Assembly: GCA_026874595.1 (NCBI GenBank)
Contig: CM049318.1
Location: forward strand, 37,221,956 to 37,285,955
Source of the DNA: Sipunculus nudus
Lineage: Eukaryota; Annelida; Sipuncula; Golfingiida; Sipunculidae
Reading direction: 5' to 3'
Length of the DNA stretch: 64,000 bases
A program made the translations under genes and the position numbers. How positions within the stretch are numbered: the stretch's first letter is position 1; each line of letters begins with the position of its first letter. The notes beneath the pieces are model-generated. The model searched no databases and was not told where the DNA came from. It saw only the letters and a program-made list of their open reading frames with translations. Below are positions 54,572-64,000 of this stretch, in pieces.

Positions 54572-54575
<4 letters not shown>
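53631..54575. mobile_element. 945-bp element with perfect 53-bp TIRs and CCCGGG arrays
   Basis: Bases 53,631-53,683 are the exact reverse complement of 54,523-54,575, starting TGTCGAGGGAAGAATGAGAA. Beyond the perfect part both arms carry further TTCCCGGGAA-like palindromes, four intact CCCGGG per arm, each next to GAATGAGAAT/ATTCTCATTC words. The middle (about 53,820-54,300) is plain AT-rich DNA with no open frame. TA repeats on both sides fit TA-target insertion into a TA microsatellite. The superfamily is not recognised. Confidence 0.85.
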
Positions 54576-54620
<45 letters not shown>

Positions 54621-54623
<3 letters not shown>

Positions 54624-55224
54624 CAGGGGCATGCATGCAGACACCTTCATACAAAGAATCGGATAAAGAAAAATATGGATCCCATATGTGCACATAATTA
54701 ATAATCCAAGAAATGTGCAACGCACCGTACGATGGCATATGTGATAATATGATGCTAACTTTAGTTAATGAAGTGGTATAGCCGATTAATGTCGAGCTTG
54801 GTTAAATGAATTAGTCACGAGTTAGCGAGCATGGTGTTAAGTGTATTAACGGGTTCCCCATGCACGGTAATTGCATGGTTATAGCAATAATTATGAATGA
54901 TCACTTACCTGGTTACACAGTGCATTTCAAGCTGCCATTTAATAAAAAGACTATTTTTAGATGAAATATAAGTGAATTATAATGTCCACGTATGTGTAGG
55001 CCATGTACTAAAAGCAGAGGCGGGTTTAGGGCACGCATGCAGTCCCTTTTCGAGCCCCCAAAATTCTCGAAAATAAAAAAAAAACGCTTAATACTGAAAA
55101 GAGCACAGAACTTTACTTAAATTTTTCTATAGACCATATCCTGTGGACACCTAACCCCCCCCCCCCGGGCATGCCCGCTTCGCAGCCTCGCTTTAAGCGT
55201 GCTCTTATTCTAAAACCTCTTCCC
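54621..55224. other. No gene seen
   Basis: AT-rich spacer. A 12-base C run lies at 55,155-55,166. Confidence 0.5.
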
Positions 55225-55463
55225 CAGGGGCGGATCCAGGATTTAGGAAAAGGGGGGGGGTCCAATCCAGGAGGACAAATGAAAACCCTAAAAAAAAGTC
55301 CTCAGGTCTGAAAGAGGGGGGGGGGGGGGTCCAGGTGGCAAAAATTTGTCTGAAGCCCTTAAAAAAAACGTTGTTTCTGATGAAAAGGAGGGGGGGGGGG
55401 TCCGGACCCCCTGGACCCCCCCCCCCCGCCCCCCCCCCCCCCCCCCCCCCGGATCCGGTTCTG
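55225..55463 (+). mobile_element. Poly-G MITE, GGATCC family (239 bp)
   Basis: CAGGGGCGGATCC at the left is mirrored by GGATCCGGTTCTG at the right. It contains three G runs and a long near-continuous C run just before the right end. Confidence 0.8.
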
Positions 55464-56559
55464 TTCCCTGCAAATGTTGTGGCAAACCTCAATATATTTT
55501 ATAGATGAAAGAATGCAGAAAATATAGTAGGACAGAATCGCAGAAAGTGTAATGCATGCATGGAGACGGAAAAAAATGTGTAACTGACCGTGTCAGCAAA
55601 TTAAAATATATATATCATATTTTTTTCCGCGTCCTTAATGAAAACAATTCTAATGCTTTAAATTATATGAAAAGGGGCTTTTTTTCATGAGGCTTAATTA
55701 CGAGTTATATGTTATCTACAGGACGCACAGCCTTTTTTTCACTCAATGTCATTTCAAATACATGTATGTATAATAGTTAATAGAAAAGTCTCAAACGTAA
55801 CCGTATCGCTTGGACTAGCTGTTAAATTATTCATAATCCCGTTTACATTATTGTCATATAAACATAAATATTTCCATTAATATAGTGAAAATATCTAGTT
55901 TCAAATTGCACCATTTTCATCGTTGAGTTATTTTAAGAAGAACAGTTTGATAATTCAATTGAATTAATTATTTACAACAATGGCCATATATATATAGGTC
56001 TATATAGTGAAAGTGAAAATATACTTTAGTTTCAAATTACATTATTTTTATCGTTGAATTCTTTTGAGAAGAACAGTTTGATAATTCGACTTAATTAAGT
56101 AAAACAACATTTTCATATTTTTTATGCTTTTTTATTTTTGTTTGGGGGTGGAGTGGGGGGGGGGGGGATTTTTTAAAGATTTCTTACACATATAGGCCTA
56201 CGCAATAGCTTTTCAGACAATTAAGTTTCCCGGAAGAGCTGACTTTAATTTACATCTATAAGCGCCAATCTTATTTGCCTGTTTACGGTATAGTAATCAA
56301 CTGATTAGTAAACGTTCAACGTGCGACATGGACCCACAGAGTGTACGAAATAAATGTAAACAAATTAGGTCTGTATATATACGTTAATTTCAAGCTAATC
56401 TGGACTGGCCAGTCTCCGAAATTCTAGGAAAGTTCAACGGTAACGGTATAACTACGGCAATGAGCCATCGCAAGAGATCACAGTTTGCGCAATAACAATT
56501 TGTTCCAGGTAGCGCTGGCATATTTCCTGAGATATAAATTCAGAAATAAACATATTTCG
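55464..56559. other. No gene seen
   Basis: AT-rich upstream sequence. Two ~80-bp near-repeats (CTAGTTTCAAATTGCA..GAAGAACAGTTTGATAATTC at 55,895 and 56,025) and a 13-base G run at 56,155-56,167 are visible. Confidence 0.55.
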
Positions 56560-56925
56560 TCCGCCCAAACTGGCGACAGAGTTAACCCGAGGAGATTCAA
56601 TGGTGACCGACCCCTTGCTCCTTGAAGATCTGATTTAGTGTAAGAATCGAAGCACCTTTTCTGGCCGTTCTAAGCAGGCTCGCACTAGCCACAAAGCCTC
56701 GCCAGGCTTCAGTTTAGTTAGGCCATAGCCAATTTTCACCCAAGCTCCCTGCGTAATAGATCGATAGCGGGTGAACTGCCAAGCTTATTGGCTGGAGGGG
56801 AGGTGGCCGGAACAGCCATATTGAAGGCCTTCGTCAGACCAGCAGCGCAGTGAAAGTGATGTGGGCAAAACACACCAAACACATGGGCGTCTGTGCTATG
56901 TAACCTTACGGATTATACCTCAAAG
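56560..56925 (+). promoter_or_regulatory. Probable promoter/5' UTR of the ERG channel gene
   Basis: GC content rises relative to the flanks directly upstream of the start codon. An inverted CCAAT (ATTGG, 56,787) and GCCATATTG (56,815) are present, with no obvious TATA box. The transcription start cannot be placed from sequence. Confidence 0.45.
56859..56903 (+). other. Upstream ORF of 14 codons
   Basis: ATG at 56,859 opens [14 protein letters not shown] and stops at TAA 56,901-56,903, 22 bases before the channel start codon. If transcribed, it could lower channel translation. There is no direct proof that it lies in the mRNA. Confidence 0.4.
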
Positions 56926-57001
56926 ATGCCTGTGAGACGGGGACATGTTGCCCCGCCAAACACATTCATTGACACTATTATCAGAAAATTCGACGGACAA
57001 A
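56926..57001 (+). CDS. KCNH2: ERG-type voltage-gated K+ channel, first coding exon
   Basis: This is the first exon of an ERG (Kv11, KCNH2/6/7-type; fly seizure, worm UNC-103) potassium channel, a plasma-membrane tetramer that sets repolarisation in nerve and muscle. The 76 nt encode [10 protein letters not shown] then [15 protein letters not shown] plus one base of the next Ser codon. This is the PAS-cap that precedes the eag domain and slows channel closing. It differs from human KCNH2 at only three of 25 residues (Q11P, L15I, E23D). The donor A|GTAAGT falls at the same codon and phase as human exon 1. The start context is AAAG-ATG, with A at -3. Exon 2 was looked for and not found before 64,000, so the gene continues downstream. 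It could equally be named for KCNH6 or KCNH7, since invertebrates usually have one ERG gene. Confidence 0.93.
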
Positions 57002-58045
57002 GTAAGTAGCTTTTTATTTTGCAGGTTTCCTTCAATCAAGGTCCGTGTGTGCGTGTTTCTGTTTGTGGCAGCGAGCGCCTCACATTGGCAGCGCCAGTGT
57101 GCTAGAGTAGAGAAAGTGAGAGTGTGTAGGCCCTATCACTGTAGTGTAGACATCCCGTTACGCTCAATATCTAAGCCCTCTGGCAGTCGAAACTTCTATA
57201 TTCTGGCTGAATGCATGGATACTTTAAAATGATGACAATTGGCACGGTTTTGCAGTTAGATTTATCCCGCTGTTGTCAGGCGCTAGGCTGATAAAAGAAC
57301 CCCGAGCCATGACGGCGTAACTGGCCGTTTTAATAAGCAGGGCATGTTTTGATAACAGTATCGTGTGAAATGTAAATAGGTGAACGATAATTATGCTGTG
57401 GTAATTAGTGTCTGATGGTAAACCCTCGTCCAGACCTCTACCCCCCCCCCCCCCCAGGCCAAGCTGAGTGGCTGTATTATCGTTATGACAAGTCAAGCCC
57501 AAGGACTGCCACTGCCAGAAGTGATCATGTAGCCAGTATCTAGCAGTACTTAGTGTGTAGACTAGTCTACCTGGAGACAGGCTGACAGATATAATTATGT
57601 ACTGATATACATGATCTTCAGCACAGGTAGACCTAATGGTTAAATTATGGATTCTACATTTGAGGAATATTATTTATATTTTACTGGTTTCTGATATACG
57701 TTATTGGTATATTTGTATACAAATATATTTGTATACAAAATATCTTAGTATTTATGAGAAAAAGTGCAACAAAATATAAATAAGAAACAAGAAATTATAC
57801 ATTTGACAGATTCTATACCAAGAAGCTGGTAAGTATAAATGGTCCTATTATGATAACAATATTGACTTTGCCAAAGTAAAATACGGCAGAACCATAGAAA
57901 CCGGGCTTCAGCCTACCGCCGGTAAAACGGGTGTCGCATAATAAATTGTTTCCTGGAAAAGGCCGATACATATAATTTTCCTCAGAATTCCCATATTTAA
58001 TTTTGCTCATAGCTGGAGTTTATTATATTAGAGGAGGAGGGGTCG
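57002..58045. other. ERG intron 1, first part
   Basis: It begins GTAAGTAG. A 15-base C run lies at 57,441-57,455. No exon 2 sequence is seen. Confidence 0.7.
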
Positions 58046-58096
58046 GGGGAACCTGGGTTCCCCGTCTGAACGGGGGTGTGGGGGCGGAGCCCCCAC
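58046..58096. repeat. Two adjacent perfect 8-bp hairpins
   Basis: GGGGAACC-TG-GGTTCCCC (58,046-58,063) is followed 14 bp later by GTGGGGGC-GGA-GCCCCCAC (58,078-58,096). They stand out sharply from the AT-rich intron and may be the end of a mobile element. Confidence 0.7.
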
Positions 58097-58189
58097 CTAA
58101 AGCTTAATTTTCCTGTTAAAATAGTAAATGGTTTCCCATTTTCGCGATAGATGCCTCTTCAATCGCAGATATAAATGCTGGTATCTCGT

Positions 58190-58262
58190 CTTCACGGCTC
58201 ACTTAGTAGCGTGTAAGGCTCCTAGTCCAGAGATTGTAGGTTCGATTCCCGATTCAGGCGAC
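58190..58262 (+). pseudogene. tRNA-like fragment (SINE head or tRNA pseudogene)
   Basis: A perfect B box GGTTCGATTCC (58,239-58,249) lies downstream of a degenerate A box (TTAGTAGCGTGTAAGG). The T-stem does not pair well, so this is not a working tRNA gene. Confidence 0.5.
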
Positions 58263-58447
58263 TTCTGATGCTTAGTAGTTGTTTATGTTAGAAGAGTTGA
58301 GTGTAGGGACTTCTTCAGGTAAAAGTAGGAGTTAAAATAAGGAATGAGAGGTGACAATTTTATTTGTAAGTTCCTCAATACAAGCGAAGCCCGCGTTCTA
58401 TGATGGCTCCTAAAATACTGTATAGAAAAGATTCCCCTCCCCCCAAC

Positions 58448-58482
<35 letters not shown>
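58448..58482. repeat. (CA)n microsatellite
   Basis: About 34 bp of CA. Confidence 0.93.
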
Positions 58483-58487
<5 letters not shown>

Positions 58488-60789
58488 ATATATAAATGAT
58501 TATAAAATTAATAATTATTACCAACAGACTGATCTCCAGGACAAGATTAAAAGATACAAACATCTATGAAAGAGTGGCAGTCAGTTTTTAGGCTACTTTG
58601 TTAAGATAATAAGATGTAGCCACTGTTGTTTCAGTTGTACAGATGTTATGGATTTTATTGCATCTGCACTGGATGCCTTTGTATATATTGCGTACCCTGT
58701 ACTGTTGTTATCAGCATGTATCTGCTCTAAGTGTAATTCTCTATCAGACACCCTACAGTGTTTTTATAACTTCCAGGATCTGGTCTAGATGGTCTTTCAA
58801 AATGCATTCTGCAAATGCTTTTACTCTCAGAGAATCCACTTGAAGTATTGTTACATGTACATAGTGGGAAATTAAACCTTAATGTTATAGATGGTATCAG
58901 GACCTGGTACTTTGACAGTAAACAGAGAGGTATTTTTTAACAGGGGTTACAATCTTTTGATGTTCATGACTGCATGTTATGTAAGTGTCCCTAAGATAGG
59001 GGTGCCTTTAACAGAGAGGTGTCCATAGGCAGGGATTTCTTAGTAAATTGTATATGTTCAATACCGTTACACCCTATTTTGTTGCAATACTCCTGTTCAG
59101 ATGTAAACTTGTTCATGATAAATCTTTCAACATTCTTTTCTCTGCATCTTAAAGGAGCCTATCCCATATAACATTGATTAATTAAATATTATGGCTTGAA
59201 CCATTTTTGAAAATACTTTTAAATATGCTAGAAAAGGCTGATTCCACAGCTCACAGACTGTTAGCTAAAGTTGTTTAAATCCATGTGTTTATAACACATT
59301 GGGATCCGGCCAAAATAATAAAAAATACATTTGACATTGATGATGATAACTTAGGGCATCTGAATGCAAGTCAAAGGAAAGAGAGTTTTCCAAATGCTGT
59401 TTTACAACTAGTTGCCTGTCAACTTCTGCACATATGCAATGGTCCACCTTAGGATAAGTGTTTGTCAACATTGCCACAATGAGCTATGTTTCCTTACATC
59501 TTGTAGATAAACAAGCTCAACATCTGCACATGGTACTGTGAGAATTTTTGTTAATAGGAATCACCTATAGTTGAGTATAATGTCTGCAGATAAAGCCAGA
59601 AAACACATAATTACTACAGAAGAGGTAGCTGAATAGCTGGCTTTTAAGTCAGCAAGCAATGCAGGTAGTGGTACAGAAGCCAAACAAACACACTCCAGTC
59701 ATCTCCATTGAAAACACAAATGGCAATGATAAACAGAGGGCAAACTGTATTTTTCCTTTATTTGCTATATAAAACAAACTAACATCCTTTTTAGAAAATG
59801 TTTGTTTTTATTTGAAAGAAAGTCTGAAATTAACACTAAATTAGGTAATAATAAAAGAATCGAAGATAAATAACCATTTAATTGAATCAATTTATTCAAA
59901 TTTCAAAATCAAAGTTCACAGGTCTATTGGATAGTCATCTCCTTAATGATATCCTACACATGCTAATGTTAATTACTGCCAGTGATGCAGGCAATGATGC
60001 AGGCAGTGATGCATCAAGTGTCAATCACTCCTGACTCCTTAATTAATGCATGTGTGTGTATCTTTCTGTTTGAACTTCCAATTCAGATATACATATATAT
60101 TTCCAGTCATCTATTTCTTTTGAAACACCAAATTGAAAAGGGATCATGTATTGATAGCTTTTATATGAAAGTATGAACATTGATTCAGTTTCTAGAAACC
60201 AGTGACTATTTGGTTTCTTAACCATCAGTGTCCAGTGTGAGACAGTACAACCCCACTGAGATTTGTTCTCATGCTACAAATGTGCTCAGCTGGAATTATT
60301 TTAATCATTGTTAAGATGATGAAAAAAAGCGACTAATATGGGAAGCAAACCTTTCATAGAATATCGTGCTTATAGAAATTATCTCAAGATGGTACCCTGG
60401 AATGTTGGATGTGTGTTAATATTGTTCCTGGGAGAACAGTGATCGTGCTGATTGTTCACTTTTTGGCACCTTTCTAGGAATATGTTGCATAACATGACAT
60501 CATTGTTCCCTGTGACATCACAATTCATGCTATATATGGATGAAAGCATGGTCACGTCAGAAGTTCTAGTGGTAAATAATGCTGCAAAAACCCATGAAAT
60601 GCTCATTCTTTGAATTATTTATGGGGGGATTTTCACCAAAATTTAATCACTTTTAGATTTTCACAGTCCTGCTCTTTATGTCAGATTTAAGTTAAATCCA
60701 TCATACCGTTCTTGAGATATCTTTTGGACACAAACACACAAAAAAAATTCAAAACATTAACCTTCGGTGTCATCCCAAATGAACAGGTT
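58483..60789. other. ERG intron 1, no exon seen
   Basis: AT-rich. A possible remnant of a reverse-transcriptase tail (LLHLHWMPLYILRTLYCCYQ) at 58,640-58,850 is the only hint of coding ancestry, and it is weak. Confidence 0.5.
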
Positions 60790-61105
60790 TCAGATAGACG
60801 GGACTGATTTTTTCGATCCTATCTGGACGGGTCCCAGTCCGCTGGGTCCCAGTTGGACTGGTCCCAGTCAGACACTCAATCAATAACGTATGGGTTTAAT
60901 ACATGAAGGTTATAATATATGCATTTTTATATTATATATAGTAATATGAATGAATATATGAAAATATCAAGCAGTTTGAAACGTCCTGAAGGATGAACGG
61001 CTCATTCGCACAGACCACCTGGCTATATGGCGACGGGTTACATTGTCTCTTTTATTATCACTTACCTTGCAATATCTAGGGTATTTTGCTGTCTTGTTGT
61101 CTTAT

Positions 61106-61148
<43 letters not shown>

Positions 61149-62992
61149 TTTTAATTGTATATATGAAAATATAGAACCATTTGCAACACCATGAAGGATG
61201 AACGGCCTATTTATATAGACCACATAGATTTATTAACTCCTTAAACAAATTTATGTATAAATCCTACACTGCCTATTATTTTAGTATTAAAGTCAGTGAT
61301 TCTTTACGGACTTGTATCGTACAATGCCTTTCATTTTATTTGATAGATAGAGCGATATATAAATAGTTAGATAGACAAACAGATAGATAGATTTCACATA
61401 GATTTATTAACTCCTTAAACAAATTTATGTATAAATCCTACACTGCCTATTATTTTAGTACTAAATTCAGTGTTTTTTTACGGACTTGTATCGTAAAATG
61501 CCTTTCATTTTAGTTGATAGATAGAGCGATATATAAATAGATAGATAGACAAACAGATAGATAGATTTCACATAGATTTATTAACTCCTTAAATAAATTT
61601 ATGTATAAATGACTGTCTTCAAAGACCTTAACAGGAATGAGAAAACTGTACATCCCATATAACCACGTTTCAAAGGGAAACCACATAAGTGCATCTTCTG
61701 GTTAAGTAACCAGTTACTGTGATTAGGTTTCATTCCGCACCGGTTGTCTAAGCCATGTTGTAACTGTTATAATAACAGCACGGTGGTCTTTGATAAATAT
61801 TCTGTTAATTAACATTAACCATCAAACATTAAAGTTCCCTGTGAAATAAAACGAATGTGTATTATATGAAAATAATTTCATTTTTCAAACCATTTGTTTT
61901 TTTTTTATGAAAATAACATCTTTCTTTCTATCATATCTCTCTCAGGCATTATCTCTATCTCTCTCTCTCTGTTCATGAATTTACCAAGTACATATATTAC
62001 CTGTGTATTTAGCGGATAGCAATAAGTGTCAGGATATAAACTTTATCCAAAATACATACAACAACACAGACAAACACAAATGTGTATATTTAATTGCACA
62101 AAGCCTTTCCTCTGCTTATTTTGATAAATAATAGAAGGGACCACGAGAGGTAACTGATGTTCTGTTTACCTTATTTGTAGGATTGTGTCTTATTGATTAA
62201 TAAAACACATATCAAAGGTCAATCAGCTGTTTTTACTAAACTTATAAAATGCCGTACCATTATATTCATTGTGAAACGCAACTTAATTAGTCTCGTTATT
62301 CACACAATAAGTTAATTATAAAGCGACCTCCCTTCCCTTTGAAGTGCGGTGACCGTGTCAGAGGTGCAGGTTTCCCTGTCATATATCCCTGATGTGGTAA
62401 GGGGTTTCCAAACTGACTTTCTACTCTTGTTTCATGGAAATATGCATAATTTTGAACTGATAATATGGCAGCACATAGATTTTGTGATATATCGGAATAA
62501 AATATGAGAATTCTCTGAAAACCTAGCTAATAATTTGCTTATTTACATTAATTGGCAGAGCATGTCGACCGCACGTCGGTTATTATAGTAGATATCGCTA
62601 ATTTATTTGACATTTGATTGCATGTTGATTCGTTATTGTAACTCTGACGAAACAGATAATATTAGAATATAATGATTTCAGTTTTCACGAAAGCAACGTC
62701 AGGGAAGAAAACAATATAACGGTTAAAATCTATAGCTCTTTGAACAATAATTCATGTACACAGGTATAAGGGCTTGCATAAAATTTCATAGCTATATTGT
62801 GTTTGATTACATATATAAACTTTTATTATTTTAGTTATGCTTTCCAATAAAGCTTCAATCCCCGGCTACTTACGTATGTAATTAAGTCACATAAATATAA
62901 CATAGTGTCTAAATGGGACCCGTCTAACTGGAACCCGTCCAACTGGGACTATCTAAATGGGACCCGTCCAACTGGCGCCTGTCCAACTGACA
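60790..62992. mobile_element. Fold-back-like element with inverted GGACGGGTCCCA arrays
   Basis: The left array (60,790-60,880) has TGGACGGGTCCCAGT, CTGGGTCCCAGTTGGACT and GGTCCCAGTCAGACACT. The right array (62,905-62,992) is the same motif inverted: AGTGTCTAAATGGGACCCGT, CCGTCCAACTGGGAC. Short repeated arrays at both ends in opposite orientation are the mark of fold-back elements. The interior holds the 174-bp repeats. The whole-element reading is inferred. Confidence 0.55.
61221..61609. repeat. 174-bp tandem repeat, 2.2 copies
   Basis: CACATAGATTTATTAACTCC starts at 61,221, 61,395 and 61,569, exactly 174 bp apart. Units 1 and 2 are nearly identical, so the duplication is recent. Each ends in a GATA microsatellite (ATAGATAGA). 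Confidence 0.93.
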
Positions 62993-63065
62993 CGTAATCC
63001 TTACTTCACACAGGGTAATCAGACTGGTGTATATGTATGCAAAAATTGTGCAATCTGCTGTTGCA

Positions 63066-63415
63066 TTGAGAATATACTAGAAATCTGCATTCTAAGGAAT
63101 GCAGGCATCCATCATATGGGGGTCCATATAGTCAGGTACTCCCATGTTTGCATTCACTTATTAGGCCCATATTTGCAGGTTCATTCTGTACATAAGTGAC
63201 TCAATGACCATACATTTGTGAATATTCCTTGATGAAGTTCTTGAATTCAGATCATGTACTGGATCCACGCCAAAATCTAACCAATTCTTCATTGGCCCAT
63301 TCCAGAAATGCCCTTGTTATTTCATGAGGTTCCATCTATGATTGAATGAGTTATGCTGTGAACAATCACACAAGAATGAAGATGAATGCATGCACCCACT
63401 CCTGGAGGAGGCAGT
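63066..63415 (+). repeat. Interspersed repeat family R1, copy 3
   Basis: AGAAATCTGCATTCTAAGGA to CATTTGTGAATATTCCTTGA and TGCCCTTGTTATTTCATGAG. This is the longest copy of the family. Confidence 0.75.
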
Positions 63416-64000
63416 AATTTACTATCATGTAAAGAGGGGTCTGTTTAGTATTCCTTCTGTTCTCTACATTAACCAGTCTGTTATTGGAGACCAAAAGTTA
63501 GAGTTATGGAAGGACAGCTGCGTAGCGTCAGTTTCGCGTTTCCTGGCATGACACATCTGGCAGGTTTTACAGCTGGTCTAGTATGAGAATCCGCTGTGTC
63601 CTCCATCCAGGGTTACCCTACTACTGTTCTTATTCATAGATTCAGCTGCAGACCACAAAATGAATGCAGCTGCTTCTGTTCATAGGTCCATCTATTAACT
63701 TACAGCCCTGATTTAAAAAGGATTTATGAAATAGGTCCTGGAAATGAAAAAAAATAGCAAAGTAGTGAAGGGTACATTACTGTATTGTACATAATGGGTT
63801 TAAATTTCAACTGAATATGCCACAGGATAATTTGAGGAAAAATGGCTCAGAAAAATAAAGATGCAACATGAAATTTATGGGGAAATAGCACACATTAAAA
63901 ATGATCAACTTTATTTGATATTCTTATGAAAATGAGTATTTCATACACAGATAATACACCTGTGTTGTATTTGCTGTAGATGCAAACACACAGCAATTTG
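63416..64000. other. ERG intron 1, nothing recognised
   Basis: AT-rich sequence to the window end; no exon or repeat supported. Confidence 0.55.

Noticed and set aside
58640-58850. Reverse-transcriptase tail in ERG intron 1
   Set aside because: Only HLHWMP is convincing. The downstream motif (WN-LP / FK-RL) is missing, so it is not listed as a separate element.
57002-64000. ERG exon 2 (continuation of the eag/PAS domain)
   Set aside because: I looked for RKFII and CNDGFC-type coding sequence after an acceptor in the right phase and found none in this interval.

Overview
The window looks like nuclear DNA from a marine invertebrate, most likely a mollusc and probably a bivalve. The genes are intron-rich, the spacers AT-rich, and the repeat types (tandem-core elements, tRNA-derived SINEs, very long poly-G/C runs) are ones I associate with bivalve genomes. 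The species cannot be fixed from the sequence alone. No bacterial features, CRISPR arrays or intact transposase genes were seen.

Gene 1 (about 1-14,915, + strand) is the 3' part of RIF1, the regulator of replication timing and DNA repair. Seven coding exons splice in phase (2820-7190, 7692-7829, 8578-8637, 9709-9881, 10887-11065, 12260-12334, 13085-13905) and give 1,938 residues plus a stop. Its identity rests on the paired PP1-docking motifs (GILK at the end of the large exon, RVSF at the start of the next) and on the conserved C-terminal DNA-binding region. The N-terminal HEAT repeats must lie upstream of the window. The introns carry tandem-core repeats, two pogo-like MITEs and a SINE with a perfect 12-bp target duplication. 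A polyadenylation signal lies at 14,889.

From about 15 to 56.5 kb I find no convincing host coding exon. The region is a graveyard of mobile DNA: two decayed non-LTR reverse-transcriptase tails, TTAA-flanked MITEs, a second SINE copy with a 13-bp target duplication, two solo LTRs in opposite orientation, poly-G MITEs, a CT-rich tandem array split by a 2.3-kb Helentron-like element, and a 945-bp element with perfect 53-bp inverted ends sitting in a TA microsatellite.

The most interesting repeats are two miniature LTR retrotransposons (TRIMs) at 41,390-41,826 (-) and 45,225-45,657 (+). Each has about 155-160-bp LTRs, a tRNA-Pro-type primer-binding site and a polypurine tract, and one has a perfect 5-bp target duplication. 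Every LTR contains a tRNA-like module with Pol III A and B boxes. This resembles the plant Cassandra elements, but with a tRNA-like module in place of 5S rRNA.

Gene 2 starts at 56,926 (+ strand). A 76-nt first coding exon encodes the first 25 residues of an ERG (KCNH2/6/7-type) potassium channel and ends in a GTAAGT donor at the same codon and phase as human KCNH2. The rest of the window (57,002-64,000) is its first intron. It holds hairpins, a tRNA-like fragment, 174-bp tandem repeats and a fold-back-like element. The two genes share a strand, are about 42 kb apart, and have no evident functional link.
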